Below, piece by piece: positions 34,597 through 43,085 of a DNA stretch of 64,000 nt; position 1 is the first letter of the stretch; every line of letters starts with the position of its first letter. Source of the stretch: JAGWBJ01 sp034423015 (GTDB taxonomy: Bacteria > Chloroflexota > Dehalococcoidia > Lucifugimonadales > JAGWBF01); the NCBI GenBank assembly GCA_034423015.1, contig DAOUJG010000069.1, forward strand, positions 41,883 through 105,882. The letters run 5' to 3'. The position numbers and the translations under genes were made by a program. The notes below the pieces were generated by a model, which was given only the letters and a program-made list of their open reading frames with translations, was not told where the DNA came from and did not search any database.

Positions 34597-36692
34597 GCCT
34601 GCTCCAGCTCCATGATGAGATTCAGGTGGGAGTCCACCGAGACTTGGGCGTCGGGACCCACCACCACCGTCGACTCCCGCTCCTCCACCACCGCCGGGCC
34701 CGGGAAGGACGTCCCGGGACGCAGGCTGTAGCGGTCGTACACGGGCACGTCGGCGTAGCCGCCCTCCTCGTGGATGAAGATGGGGCGGGTTCCCTTGAGC
34801 CCCTTGGGGTATTGGGCGTATTGGGACGTGGCGGGAGGGCCGAACCGCATCTCCGGGCGCGGCGGGGGCTCCGACGCGGTGAAGCGCCAGGTGATGGCCT
34901 CCACCGGCACGTGGTTCAGCCGTCGATGGAAGATCCGCTCGTAGTTGGAGTTGAACACCTCTTCCAGGCGTTGGTGGTCCCTGGACTCGATGTCCTCCCT
35001 GGCGAGGGGGACGTTCACCTCGAACCCCTGCCCGACGTAGCGCATGTCGGCCGTGTGCTGCGTGACGATGGTCGCGGGGTCGGCGCCCGCGGCGGTGAGT
35101 ATCTCCAGGGCATGGGACTCCATCCCCCTGTGGACCTGGTCAAGGTAGTCCCAGTCGAGGGAGTCCAGGCGGGTGATGTAGCTGTGGACGAAGTCGAAGG
35201 ACCGGGGGGCCACCAGGAGCCCCACCGAGGAGAAGACGCCGGCGCCCAGGGGGCAGATGACCCTGGAGATGCCCAGGCGCTTGGCCACCCGGTAGGCGTG
35301 GACCGGGCCCGCGCCGCCGAAGGCGATCATGGCGAACCGGCGCAGGTCCACCCCCTGCTCCGAGGCGTAGACCCTGGCGGCGGTGGCCATGTTCTCGTTG
35401 ACCACGTCGTGTATGCCGGCGGCGGCCCTGGTCAGGTCCACGCCCAGGGGCCGGCCCAGCCGCTCCATGATGGTCTCCCGGGCCGGACCGGCCGCCAGGG
35501 ACATCTCCCCGCCCAGGAAGTGGCCGGGGTCCAGGTATCCCAGGAGCAGGTCGGCGTCGGTGACCGTGGGGTCGGCGCCCCCGCGGCCGTAGCAGACGGG
35601 GCCCGGGTCGGCCCCGGCGCTCTCGGGGCCGACCTTCAGCAGCCCCATGGAGTCGATATGGGCGATGCTTCCCCCTCCGGCGCCGATCTCCACCATCTCG
35701 ATGGCGGGCACCCGGAGGGTGATGCCGCTGCCCTTGCGGAAGCGGTGCTCCCTGGCCACCTCCAGCTCGTTGGTCCGGGAGGGTGTACCGGCGCGGTTCA
35801 GGCAGACCTTGGCGGTGGTCCCTCCCATGTCGAAGGACACCACGTCCCGCTCTCCCAGCATCTGCCCGTAGTAGGCGGCGGCCACCGCTCCCGCGGCCGG
35901 CCCCGACTCGACCATGCGCACCGGGAACTCCAGCGCCACGTCCAGGGTGGTCAGTCCGCCGCCCGACACCATCGGGTAGACCGTCCCGTCGAAACCCTTG
36001 CCCCGGAAGCGCACCACCATGTCCTCGGCGTAGCGGTCCATGGCCGGCTGGACGTAGGCGTTGGCGACGGTGGTGGAGGTCCTCTCGAACTCCCGGACCT
36101 CGGGGGCCACCTCCGACGAGACGGAGACGTAGAACTCGGGGTACCGCTCCCGCAGCCGGTCGCGGATGCGCTGCTCGTGGGTGGCGTCCCGGTAGGCGTG
36201 GAGCAGGGCCACGGCGATGGACTCGACGCCCTCGGCGCGGAAGAAGGAGACGATGCCGTCCAGCTCGTCCAGGTCCAGGGGGCGCACCACGTTGCCGTCC
36301 CGGTCGATGCGCTCGGAGACGGTCCTCCTGAGGTACCGGCGGACCAGGGGCTCGGCCCTGGTGATCAGCAGGTCGAAGATGTCGTAGCGAAGCTCGCGGC
36401 CCATCTCCAGGGAGTCCCTGAACCCCCGGGTGGCGACCAGGCCGACCTTGGCGCCCTTGCGCTCGACGATGAGGTTGCCGGCCAGGGTCGTGCAGTGGTT
36501 GATCTGGCCGACATCGGACAGGGAGGCGCCCAGGCGCCTCAGCACCTCTTCGGCGCCGTCGGTGACGCCCACGGCCGGGTTATGGGGAGTGGTCAGCGTC
36601 TTGCCCACGGAGAAGGCGCCCGACTCCCGGTCCATCACCACGAAGTCGGTGAAGGTGCCGCCCACGTCGCTGCCCAGATGTAGCTCGGCCAT
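34593..36692 (-). CDS. hyuA: Hydantoinase/oxoprolinase subunit A (HyuA)
   Basis: A 699-residue ATP-binding A subunit. N-terminal GSDVGGTFTDFVV is the phosphate-1 motif of the acetate-kinase/Hsp70 fold, later VVSFDMGGTTAKV repeats it, and the C-terminal region holds the hydantoinase-A domain. ATG 36692 places the motif at residue 7, which is normal. A consensus promoter lies upstream. Substrate is a cyclic or linear amide, or a carboxylation substrate. Confidence 0.9.
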   Translation of the reverse strand: MAELHLGSDVGGTFTDFVVMDRESGAFSVGKTLTTPHNPAVGVTDGAEEVLRRLGASLSDVGQINHCTTLAGNLIVERKGAKVGLVATRGFRDSLEMGRELRYDIFDLLITRAEPLVRRYLRRTVSERIDRDGNVVRPLDLDELDGIVSFFRAEGVESIAVALLHAYRDATHEQRIRDRLRERYPEFYVSVSSEVAPEVREFERTSTTVANAYVQPAMDRYAEDMVVRFRGKGFDGTVYPMVSGGGLTTLDVALEFPVRMVESGPAAGAVAAAYYGQMLGERDVVSFDMGGTTAKVCLNRAGTPSRTNELEVAREHRFRKGSGITLRVPAIEMVEIGAGGGSIAHIDSMGLLKVGPESAGADPGPVCYGRGGADPTVTDADLLLGYLDPGHFLGGEMSLAAGPARETIMERLGRPLGVDLTRAAAGIHDVVNENMATAARVYASEQGVDLRRFAMIAFGGAGPVHAYRVAKRLGISRVICPLGAGVFSSVGLLVAPRSFDFVHSYITRLDSLDWDYLDQVHRGMESHALEILTAAGADPATIVTQHTADMRYVGQGFEVNVPLAREDIESRDHQRLEEVFNSNYERIFHRRLNHVPVEAITWRFTASEPPPRPEMRFGPPATSQYAQYPKGLKGTRPIFIHEEGGYADVPVYDRYSLRPGTSFPGPAVVEERESTVVVGPDAQVSVDSHLNLIMELEQA

Positions 36693-36741
36693 AGGCTCGG
36701 CCCCGCTTTTGACGCCCGCGCCCGGAAGGCCCCGGCGCCGC

Positions 36742-36772
36742 ATTGCATGCCCGTACCGGGCACCGATGCAAT
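36742..36772. promoter_or_regulatory. Inverted repeat in the hyuA leader
   Basis: ATTGCAT GCCCG TAC CGGGC ACCG ATGCAAT forms a nested 7-bp plus 5-bp palindrome that begins inside the -10 box and extends into the leader. It could be an operator or an mRNA hairpin. Confidence 0.45.
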
Positions 36773-36799
36773 TCTAGTCGCGGCGCCGTCCAGGGTCAA
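36771..36799 (-). promoter_or_regulatory. Promoter of hyuAB
   Basis: TTGACC (36799-36794) and TAGAAT (36776-36771) with a 17-bp spacer, about 75 bases upstream of ATG 36692. Confidence 0.6.
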
Positions 36800-36900
36800 A
36801 CCACCGCTGCCTTGCCGGGAGCCTCCCATTCCACCGGTCGTCTCGTGAAGGCCGAGGCTGTATTGACACTGGTCGGCCTCCCCACAGGTGCTCCCGACCG

Positions 36901-37569
36901 CTAATGCGAGTGTGTCTCCCCTTCCTCATGGGTGTGGCCCTCCGCCTCCTCTTCCTCTCGATCCGGGAAGGCCTCGGGGTAGGAAAAAACGGCCAACTCC
37001 TCGACGGCTCTCATGAAACGAGGGTTGTCGAAGCTGAAGGAGAGATCTTCGCTCAATACGAAGATGTGATGCGGGATATGGTCGGGGTCCTCGACCATGT
37101 GCAAGCCTGACAGATCGTGGTTCCCCACTATGCTCTCTATCGATTCCGCAACGATGATGTCGGGTTCGAGGGCGACGACTGTCTCCGGGCTGATTTCCCG
37201 GTACCCATCGTGGGTGGCGATGTTCTCCAGCTTGATGAGCTCGAACACGTCGTTGATGAGGGTGTTTCTTCCAGGGGTTTGCCAGTCTTCGCTATGGAAA
37301 TAGACCGTCCAGACCGGCTCAACTGACTCCATCTTTTCCCTGATGTCTATCAGGCGAGGGTCGCCGAGGTCTTGGAGCCGGTCGGCCTCTTCCGCCGGTG
37401 GTCGCGGCGTGGCAGTGGGAGCCGGCGTTGCCGTGGGCTTGGGGGTGGCCGTCGGCTCCCGCGTGGGAATGGGAGTCGGGGTTGCCGTCGGATCCGGAGT
37501 GGGCGTGGCGGCGTCGCTGCACGCAACCGCCAGCAGAAAGGCTGCCACAAGGACTATGAGCTTAGTCAT
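36901..37569 (-). CDS. Half-size BtuF/FepB-like metal-binding lipoprotein
   Basis: A 222-residue lipoprotein: signal peptide with lipobox ending at C17, a Thr-Pro-rich linker (~20-62) and a region ~65-200 matching the C-terminal lobe of BtuF/FepB-type periplasmic binding proteins (TPGRNTLINDVFEL and EISPETVVALEPDIIV). The N-terminal lobe of ~120 residues is absent. The tail ends GHTHEEGETHSH, a likely metal chelator. Vitamin B12 or metal binding is inferred. Confidence 0.68.
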   Translation of the reverse strand: MTKLIVLVAAFLLAVACSDAATPTPDPTATPTPIPTREPTATPKPTATPAPTATPRPPAEEADRLQDLGDPRLIDIREKMESVEPVWTVYFHSEDWQTPGRNTLINDVFELIKLENIATHDGYREISPETVVALEPDIIVAESIESIVGNHDLSGLHMVEDPDHIPHHIFVLSEDLSFSFDNPRFMRAVEELAVFSYPEAFPDREEEEAEGHTHEEGETHSH

Positions 37570-37957
37570 GCTCCATCCTCTCCAACGTGGTGGTCCATGG
37601 CAAACGACTCCTGTGATTGCAGGTTAGTGAGCGACCGTGGATTATCGGGTATGGGCAGCATCGGCGTCAACCAGCAAGTCCCCTGTCTTCGGGAAGACAC
37701 ACTAGTGCCCGCGAGGCAACGGGGCAGGGCCAACAGGCCCGCCAACATCTTCTCCTTGGATTGAGGCTCCAAGGGGTGCGGGGTTGACAGGTGGGGTGTA
37801 GCCTCGGAGAATGACCGCAAGGCCGTTCACGCGGTCACTATCCCTTCAGGGCGCTAAAGGACATGTTCAGGTACGTTCGGTCGCCAGAGTCCGGGAATCC
37901 GGATGATTTCGTATTGGAAGAGCGGCCATATAGAGCTACCCCACGAGGAGCGCGACC
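37570..37957. other. Intergenic region with two divergent promoters
   Basis: This 388-base gap holds a minus-strand promoter (TTGACG 37670-37665, GATAAT 37646-37641, 18-bp spacer) for the BtuF-like gene. It also holds a plus-strand candidate (TTGACA 37784-37789, GAGAAT 37807-37812, 17-bp spacer) for the hydantoinase, and a small CCTTGG/CCAAGG hairpin near 37755. I looked for and did not find a convincing cobalamin riboswitch. Confidence 0.45.
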
Positions 37958-39457
37958 ATGACTACGCAGCAGAGCGACGTACTCATCAAGGGTGGAATCC
38001 TGGTCTCGGGCGAGGGGATGACCCGGTCCGACGTGCTCATCGCCGACGGCGTGGTGCAAGAGACGGGCCCGGACCTGTCGGCCCGGAGCGCCCTGCGGGT
38101 CATCGACGCAACGGGGAGGTACGTCCTTCCCGGGGGCATCGACTGTCACTCCCACCCGGTGTACGGGGACAAGATGGACACCTACTCCCTGTGCGCCGCC
38201 TACGGGGGAGTCACCACCTGCGTGGCGTTCATCGGCTCGGAGACCCACCGCCACGAGCGTTTCGGGAACACGTGGGGAGTCCGGAAGTACAACCCGGACA
38301 TCGTCAAGGGGTTCATCGAGTACGCCGAGCAGACCTCCTACACCGACTTCGCCGTCCACGGCCTCATCAGCGTCCGGGACCAGGACGACATCGGGAAGGT
38401 AATCCCCGAGCTAATCAGGATGGGGGCCATCTCCTTCAAGATGTTCATGACCTGGAACCCCTGGAACGTGGACTCGCCCACCAACCTGCTGGCGGTGCCC
38501 GACGAGCTGCTGATGCGGGTGATGGACCTGGCGGCCCGGGACGGCGGCATGGCCATGGTCCACGCCGAGAACGGCTGCTGCAAAGCGTACCTGGAGGACA
38601 CCTTCAGGGCCCAGGGGAAGACCGGGGCGAACCACTACCTGGACTCGGCGCCCAACATCCTGGAGGCCGAGGCCGTCAACCGGGCCGCCACCATGGCGAT
38701 GCTCACGGGCTCGCCGCTGTACCCGGTGCACCTCAGCACCCAGGAGGTCGTGCCCATCCTGGAGCACTACAAGGACAAGGGGCTGTCCCTCTACGCCGAG
38801 ACCTGCCCCCACTACCTGACGCTCACCAACGAGGACATGCTCCGCAGGGGCTACCGGCTCAAAGTCGCGCCTCCCCTGAGGCAGGCCGAGGACCAGGACG
38901 CCATGTGGGCCGCCCTGGCCTCGGGCGCCGTCAACACCATCGGCAGCGACTTCACCGGCTACACGCGCAACCTGAAGCTGACGGGGAACACCTCGGGGGA
39001 GATCTTCGGCGACGCCCCGGAACCCGAGCCCGGGCAGGAGAACATCTTCGACATAGCCGCGGGCCTGAGCACCCTGGAGTTCATGATGCCGGTGGTGTGG
39101 AGCTACGGGGTGAACACCGGGAAGATCACGCTGCCCAGGTTCGTACAGCTATTCTGCGAGAACCCGGCAAAGATCTTCGGCATCTTCCCCCGAAAGGGCA
39201 TCCTCCAGGCCGGCTCCGACGCGGACCTGGCCATATGGGACCACACCCTCCTCCACACCGTGGACGAGGAGCACAGCGTCAGCGACCTGGGCACCTTCAA
39301 GGGCATGGAGCTGCTGGGTATGCCCGTGCTGACCATGTCCCGGGGGCGGGTGGTCATCGAGGCGGGAAGGCTGGTCGGGAAGCAGGGCGGGGCCCGGTTC
39401 ATCCCCGGCAACCCCAACGCCACCTCCTACGCGCCCCACGGTCCCAGCGCGGAGTAG
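37958..39457 (+). CDS. Dihydropyrimidinase/D-hydantoinase family amidohydrolase
   Basis: A 499-residue cyclic amidohydrolase with a full binuclear metal set: H64 and H66 (CHSHP), carbamylated K161 (SFKMFMTW), H202 (VHAENG), H258 (PVHLST) and D331 (IGSDF). It would open hydantoin or dihydropyrimidine rings. It lies near hyuAB, and together they could feed a hydantoin or cyclic amide route. Start ATG 37958 has a GAGG-type ribosome-binding site. Confidence 0.92.
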   Translation: MTTQQSDVLIKGGILVSGEGMTRSDVLIADGVVQETGPDLSARSALRVIDATGRYVLPGGIDCHSHPVYGDKMDTYSLCAAYGGVTTCVAFIGSETHRHERFGNTWGVRKYNPDIVKGFIEYAEQTSYTDFAVHGLISVRDQDDIGKVIPELIRMGAISFKMFMTWNPWNVDSPTNLLAVPDELLMRVMDLAARDGGMAMVHAENGCCKAYLEDTFRAQGKTGANHYLDSAPNILEAEAVNRAATMAMLTGSPLYPVHLSTQEVVPILEHYKDKGLSLYAETCPHYLTLTNEDMLRRGYRLKVAPPLRQAEDQDAMWAALASGAVNTIGSDFTGYTRNLKLTGNTSGEIFGDAPEPEPGQENIFDIAAGLSTLEFMMPVVWSYGVNTGKITLPRFVQLFCENPAKIFGIFPRKGILQAGSDADLAIWDHTLLHTVDEEHSVSDLGTFKGMELLGMPVLTMSRGRVVIEAGRLVGKQGGARFIPGNPNATSYAPHGPSAE

Positions 39458-39491
39458 GTACGCCGGCTCGCGGCCGCCGCGTACGGTCGGA

Positions 39492-41459
39492 CTAGGCCAG
39501 GGTGACCAGCCCCTCCCGCTCCAGGCCCTGGTACAGCTTCAGGACGTGGCGGGGCTCCAGGTCGAAGTCGAACTCGGCGCCGATGGCGTCGGCGATCTGG
39601 TTGACGGTGCGGGCGCCGTCGGCGAAGTTCCACACCTCGTCGCCGATAATCCGCAGGGAGTCGTAGTTCATCTTCGGGTCCCTGGCGTGCATCTCCTCGG
39701 CCATCTTGTACAGGTCCCAGTAGCCGGTGCCGGCCAGGGTGGCCGGGTCCCTCTCGACGGTGCGCTTGGGCGTAACCTTCCCGGGGGCGAACTCCCGGGG
39801 GCCGCCGCCGTTCCCCAGCCAGGCCGTCGCCTCGGCCAGGCGCTCTAAGATGGCCTGCTGCAGGGCCGCCTTGGTGGAGTCCAGCTCCGGCTGGGCGGCG
39901 CGTTCCTGGGCATCGACCAGGGCCAGGGTGGACTCCACCGCCCGCCGGTCCCGCTCCGCCAGGGTGGACATCCTGCGCCTGATGCGCCCGTCGTCGCCGG
40001 TCCGCCGGGCCTCCAGCCCCATTTGGGCCAGCCGCGCCTCGCTCCTCGCGCCCACCTCGCGCATGATGTCCAGCGCCTCGCCGGGACCGGCGCCGGCCAG
40101 CTCCAACGCCGCCAGCACCGTGGGGATGCCGCAGCGGCGGAACACCGCCGGGTCGAGGTTGTCGGCGGTGAGGAGCTGGGTGTGAAAGTAGAGGTCGGGC
40201 CAGGACATCAGCAGGGGCGACGGCACCCCGAACACCGGGTAGTACTTGTTGTCGCTCCAGGGGGTGTAGGGATGGTCCAGGAAGTTGACGAAGGGCACGG
40301 TGTCGGCGGTGTGGAATACCCACCGGGTCTCCCGGGGCGTGTCGTTGATCACGCCGACGAAGTAGTCGTTGATGAAGGTGGGCAGCGAGTCGGGCGAGTG
40401 GTAGTACAGGAGGGCCGACTTGCACTTCTGCTGGTCGTGGGCCACGCTGTCCAGGGCTATGCAGGCGATGGTGTTGTCGATCTCGTCCCGGTGGTTTTGG
40501 ATGTAGTGCTTGCTGCCGTGGCCCTCGACGTTGACCAGGAAGCGGATGGTGCGTCTGGGCCTGGGCACCCGGCCGCTGGAGATGAGGCCGCACATGACCC
40601 GGGCCATGGCCGCCAGCATCGCCGGACCCGAGGCGCAATTGGCCCCGGGGCGGGTGCCCGCCGTGGCGTGGCAGACGAACATCAGGTACTCGTCGGCCTT
40701 GTCCGTGCCGGATATGTCGGCCAGCAGGTTCTGGGCCTCCCCCTTGAAGTTGCGGCACCGGATATCGACGTAGACCCTGGGGTCGTCGCTTGCGGCCACC
40801 GCGGCCAGCTTCTCCCCCGCGTGGTAGTCGACGGCCAGGGACCAGGCGGAGTTGTACTGCTGGGAGGGCATGCGGAGCAGCTGTACGGCGTCGGGGAGGG
40901 ACTCGCGGGTGCGGAAGGGCGCGGTCTCGTAGAGCAGATAGTCGGTGATGACCCCGGCCGCGCCGGCTTCCATGGCCAGGGTGGCGGCGTGGGCAAAGCC
41001 GCCGGGCCGGGGGTTCGACCGGACCAATACCGCCTTCCCCTTCACGTCCTTTCTCTGGTAGTCCTCGGGGCGCTCCCCGGTCCCCACGTCCACCAGCTCT
41101 ATCGTGACGCCCCCTTCGGGCGTCGGCTGGCACCACCAGGGCAGGCACGAGTAGGCGTCCTCGTAGGAGACCATGAGCTCGCCCTCGGGGGAGCCCAGCC
41201 GGAGCTCGGCGCTGATGGGCTCCCAGGCCATGGGCATGAGCTGGCCCAGGTAACGGGTCTCCCCGTCCAGGGGGAACCTCTCCACCCACACGCGGTCCAT
41301 GCCGGCGTCGCGCAGGAGTCCCGCGGTGTAGTCCGAGGCCCTGTGGTAGCCCGACGCGCCGGGGGAGCGATAGAAGCGGGTCAGGCGGGTCGCCTCTTCG
41401 ATGCCCCGGTCCTCGTCGAATTCGGCCTCGATCAGGCGCACCAGCTCGCGACGGTTCAT
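39492..41459 (-). CDS. M28-type aminopeptidase homologue with PA domain and winged-helix C-terminus
   Basis: A 655-residue protein: N-terminal region, a protease-associated-like domain (~120-215), an M28-like core from ~255, and a C-terminal winged helix of PqqD type (~575-655, IADAIGAEFDFDLEPRHVLKL). In the core, H264 (FVCHAT) and a late FHTQLLT His are kept, but the usual GADDN motif is GAN-CASG with no aspartate (272-278) and the EE pair is VEGHGS (311-316). Activity is uncertain. No signal peptide. It overlaps the next gene by four bases. Confidence 0.72.
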   Translation of the reverse strand: MNRRELVRLIEAEFDEDRGIEEATRLTRFYRSPGASGYHRASDYTAGLLRDAGMDRVWVERFPLDGETRYLGQLMPMAWEPISAELRLGSPEGELMVSYEDAYSCLPWWCQPTPEGGVTIELVDVGTGERPEDYQRKDVKGKAVLVRSNPRPGGFAHAATLAMEAGAAGVITDYLLYETAPFRTRESLPDAVQLLRMPSQQYNSAWSLAVDYHAGEKLAAVAASDDPRVYVDIRCRNFKGEAQNLLADISGTDKADEYLMFVCHATAGTRPGANCASGPAMLAAMARVMCGLISSGRVPRPRRTIRFLVNVEGHGSKHYIQNHRDEIDNTIACIALDSVAHDQQKCKSALLYYHSPDSLPTFINDYFVGVINDTPRETRWVFHTADTVPFVNFLDHPYTPWSDNKYYPVFGVPSPLLMSWPDLYFHTQLLTADNLDPAVFRRCGIPTVLAALELAGAGPGEALDIMREVGARSEARLAQMGLEARRTGDDGRIRRRMSTLAERDRRAVESTLALVDAQERAAQPELDSTKAALQQAILERLAEATAWLGNGGGPREFAPGKVTPKRTVERDPATLAGTGYWDLYKMAEEMHARDPKMNYDSLRIIGDEVWNFADGARTVNQIADAIGAEFDFDLEPRHVLKLYQGLEREGLVTLA

Positions 41460-42931
41460 CTGTCCATCCCCCTAGCATAGGACTTGAGCATCTGGACGTG
41501 GGACAGCTCGCACTCCACCAGGCCGCCGACGGTGTCGGTGCCCTCGATGACCATGAACTCGTTGGCCCCGCCGGTGCCGCCCCCGCCGCCTACTCCCACG
41601 CTGCGTATCACCGGCATGCCCAGCTCCGTGTTGCACATGGACCAGGGCCCGCCGCCGCCGCTGCAGGGCGCCATGACCAGGGGGACCTCCATCTCCCGGA
41701 AGGCGCGCTCCAGGGAGCGGACCAGCTCCGACTCCCGGTCGGCGGTGGAGGGGTCGAAGGCCCCCATCACCCTCAACTCCACGTCGGCGTATCCCCTGGA
41801 GTCCAGGTGGTCGCGGATAAGCCGCACGGTCCTGTCGGCCCCGTATCCCCTGGGGACCCGGATGTCGAAGCGGGCCGATGCCTGGTGGGGCAGGCTGAAG
41901 GGGAGGGTGCCGGGGCCCGTGAACCCTCCCACGAGGCCGTTGATGTTAAGGCTGGGGCCGTAGAAGTAGTTGGCTATGGTCTCCTCGTCGGACAGGTCGC
42001 CGGCGGCAGCGGGCACGGCGCCCACTCCCGGCAGGACCTTCTTCCAGCCGTCGGCGCCCAGGGAGGCCTTGTACTCCTCTATCCACCGGCGCTCCTCCTC
42101 CGTGGGAGGCGTCAGGTCGTCGTAGAACCCCTGGACGGCCACCCGGTTGCCGTCGGGCTCGGTGAGGCTCGCCAGGGCGTGCACCAGCCTCCACACGGGG
42201 CTGTCCACCACCGACTTGGTCATGCCGTGGAGGGGCCCGCCCTGGGGCCCGCGCCCCCAGGATGCGCCGGTGGCGACCAGGTCCGCGTATATCATGCCCT
42301 TGTAGCCCAGGCTCATGGTCACCCTGCCCGAGGCGTCCTGGGATGCACCGGGGCTGAGGCTGGCGTCGGCTTGGGCCAGCCGGTCCCTGTACCGGGCGAA
42401 CATCTCCCGGTAGTTGGGGCTGCCCAGGATCTCGTCGCCTTCCAGGAGGACCATCACGTTCACCGGCAGGCCGCCCTCGACGGCCAGGAGGGCCTCCAGG
42501 GCGTTGAGCCAGGCCACGTAGGGACCCTTGTACGAGTAGGCCCCGCGGCCCACCAGCACGCTGGAGTAGCCGCCCATGGAGGTGACGTCGCCGCCGTAGG
42601 GCGGGCGCTCCCAAACCTCGTTGGGCAGCACCGGGCGCGTGTCGAAGTTGCCGTAGACGGCGATGGTCTTGGGAGCGCCGGAGTCGTGGTAGGCCCAGAG
42701 GCCGGGCAGCCCGGCGGTGGTGACCACCTCCACCTCCTGCAGGCCCGCCTCCCGGTGCAGCTCAGCCAGCAGGTCGGCGCACTCCACCACTCCCAGGTCC
42801 TCGGTGGAGACGCTGGGCTGGCGTATCGCCCGCTGGATACGCTGGACGTGGCGGGACTTGTTGTCCTCCAGATACCTTCGGACGGCCTCCAGGCCCGCTC
42901 CTACTCGCACGCTGCCTCCCTCGCGTCCCAT
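41456..42931 (-). CDS. M20 peptidase homologue lacking canonical zinc ligands
   Basis: A 491-residue protein with the full M20 fold: catalytic domain, inserted dimerisation domain and strand order as in carnosinase-like CNDP2. The five zinc ligands appear lost: VYGHxD is VYGNFD (N95), DDKGP is SYKGP (S133-Y134), EGxEExGS is EGDEILGS (I168, with general base E167 kept), the SD Asp is P194, and AHxxNE is GGANE (G454). It is likely a pseudoenzyme or uses another chemistry. ATG 42931. Confidence 0.75.
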   Translation of the reverse strand: MGREGGSVRVGAGLEAVRRYLEDNKSRHVQRIQRAIRQPSVSTEDLGVVECADLLAELHREAGLQEVEVVTTAGLPGLWAYHDSGAPKTIAVYGNFDTRPVLPNEVWERPPYGGDVTSMGGYSSVLVGRGAYSYKGPYVAWLNALEALLAVEGGLPVNVMVLLEGDEILGSPNYREMFARYRDRLAQADASLSPGASQDASGRVTMSLGYKGMIYADLVATGASWGRGPQGGPLHGMTKSVVDSPVWRLVHALASLTEPDGNRVAVQGFYDDLTPPTEEERRWIEEYKASLGADGWKKVLPGVGAVPAAAGDLSDEETIANYFYGPSLNINGLVGGFTGPGTLPFSLPHQASARFDIRVPRGYGADRTVRLIRDHLDSRGYADVELRVMGAFDPSTADRESELVRSLERAFREMEVPLVMAPCSGGGGPWSMCNTELGMPVIRSVGVGGGGGTGGANEFMVIEGTDTVGGLVECELSHVQMLKSYARGMDR

Positions 42932-42958
42932 TTCGACGACGTGTCCATTTTCGACGAG
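42925..42958. repeat. Imperfect ~17-bp tandem duplication across the M20 start codon
   Basis: TCCCATTTCGACGA and TCCATTTTCGACGA follow each other within 42925-42958, duplicating the start codon complement. The second ATG (42947) is not in frame with the gene. Confidence 0.7.
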
Positions 42959-43085
42959 GGCAGTATATTAGCGGCCGGAAGGCCGGGTCAACACGCGCCC
43001 GCCCTTCAGGGTTGCCGCCGCGCCTGAAGGCGGCTAGGATTGTACGGGCCGAGTTTCAAGAGGAAACCGCGGCCAAGAGGAGACC

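Noticed and set aside
36901..37569. Frameshift to explain the missing lobe of the BtuF-like protein
   Set aside because: The signal peptide and Thr-Pro linker are continuous with the C-lobe in one frame, and the upstream sequence does not encode an N-lobe in any frame.
37570..37957. A cobalamin riboswitch upstream of the BtuF-like gene
   Set aside because: I searched by eye for a B12 box and the GCCACTG core in both orientations and did not find convincing matches; only promoters remain.
39458..39491. GTACG/CGTAC hairpin between the hydantoinase and M28 genes as a terminator
   Set aside because: The stem is short and interrupted and there is no T run.
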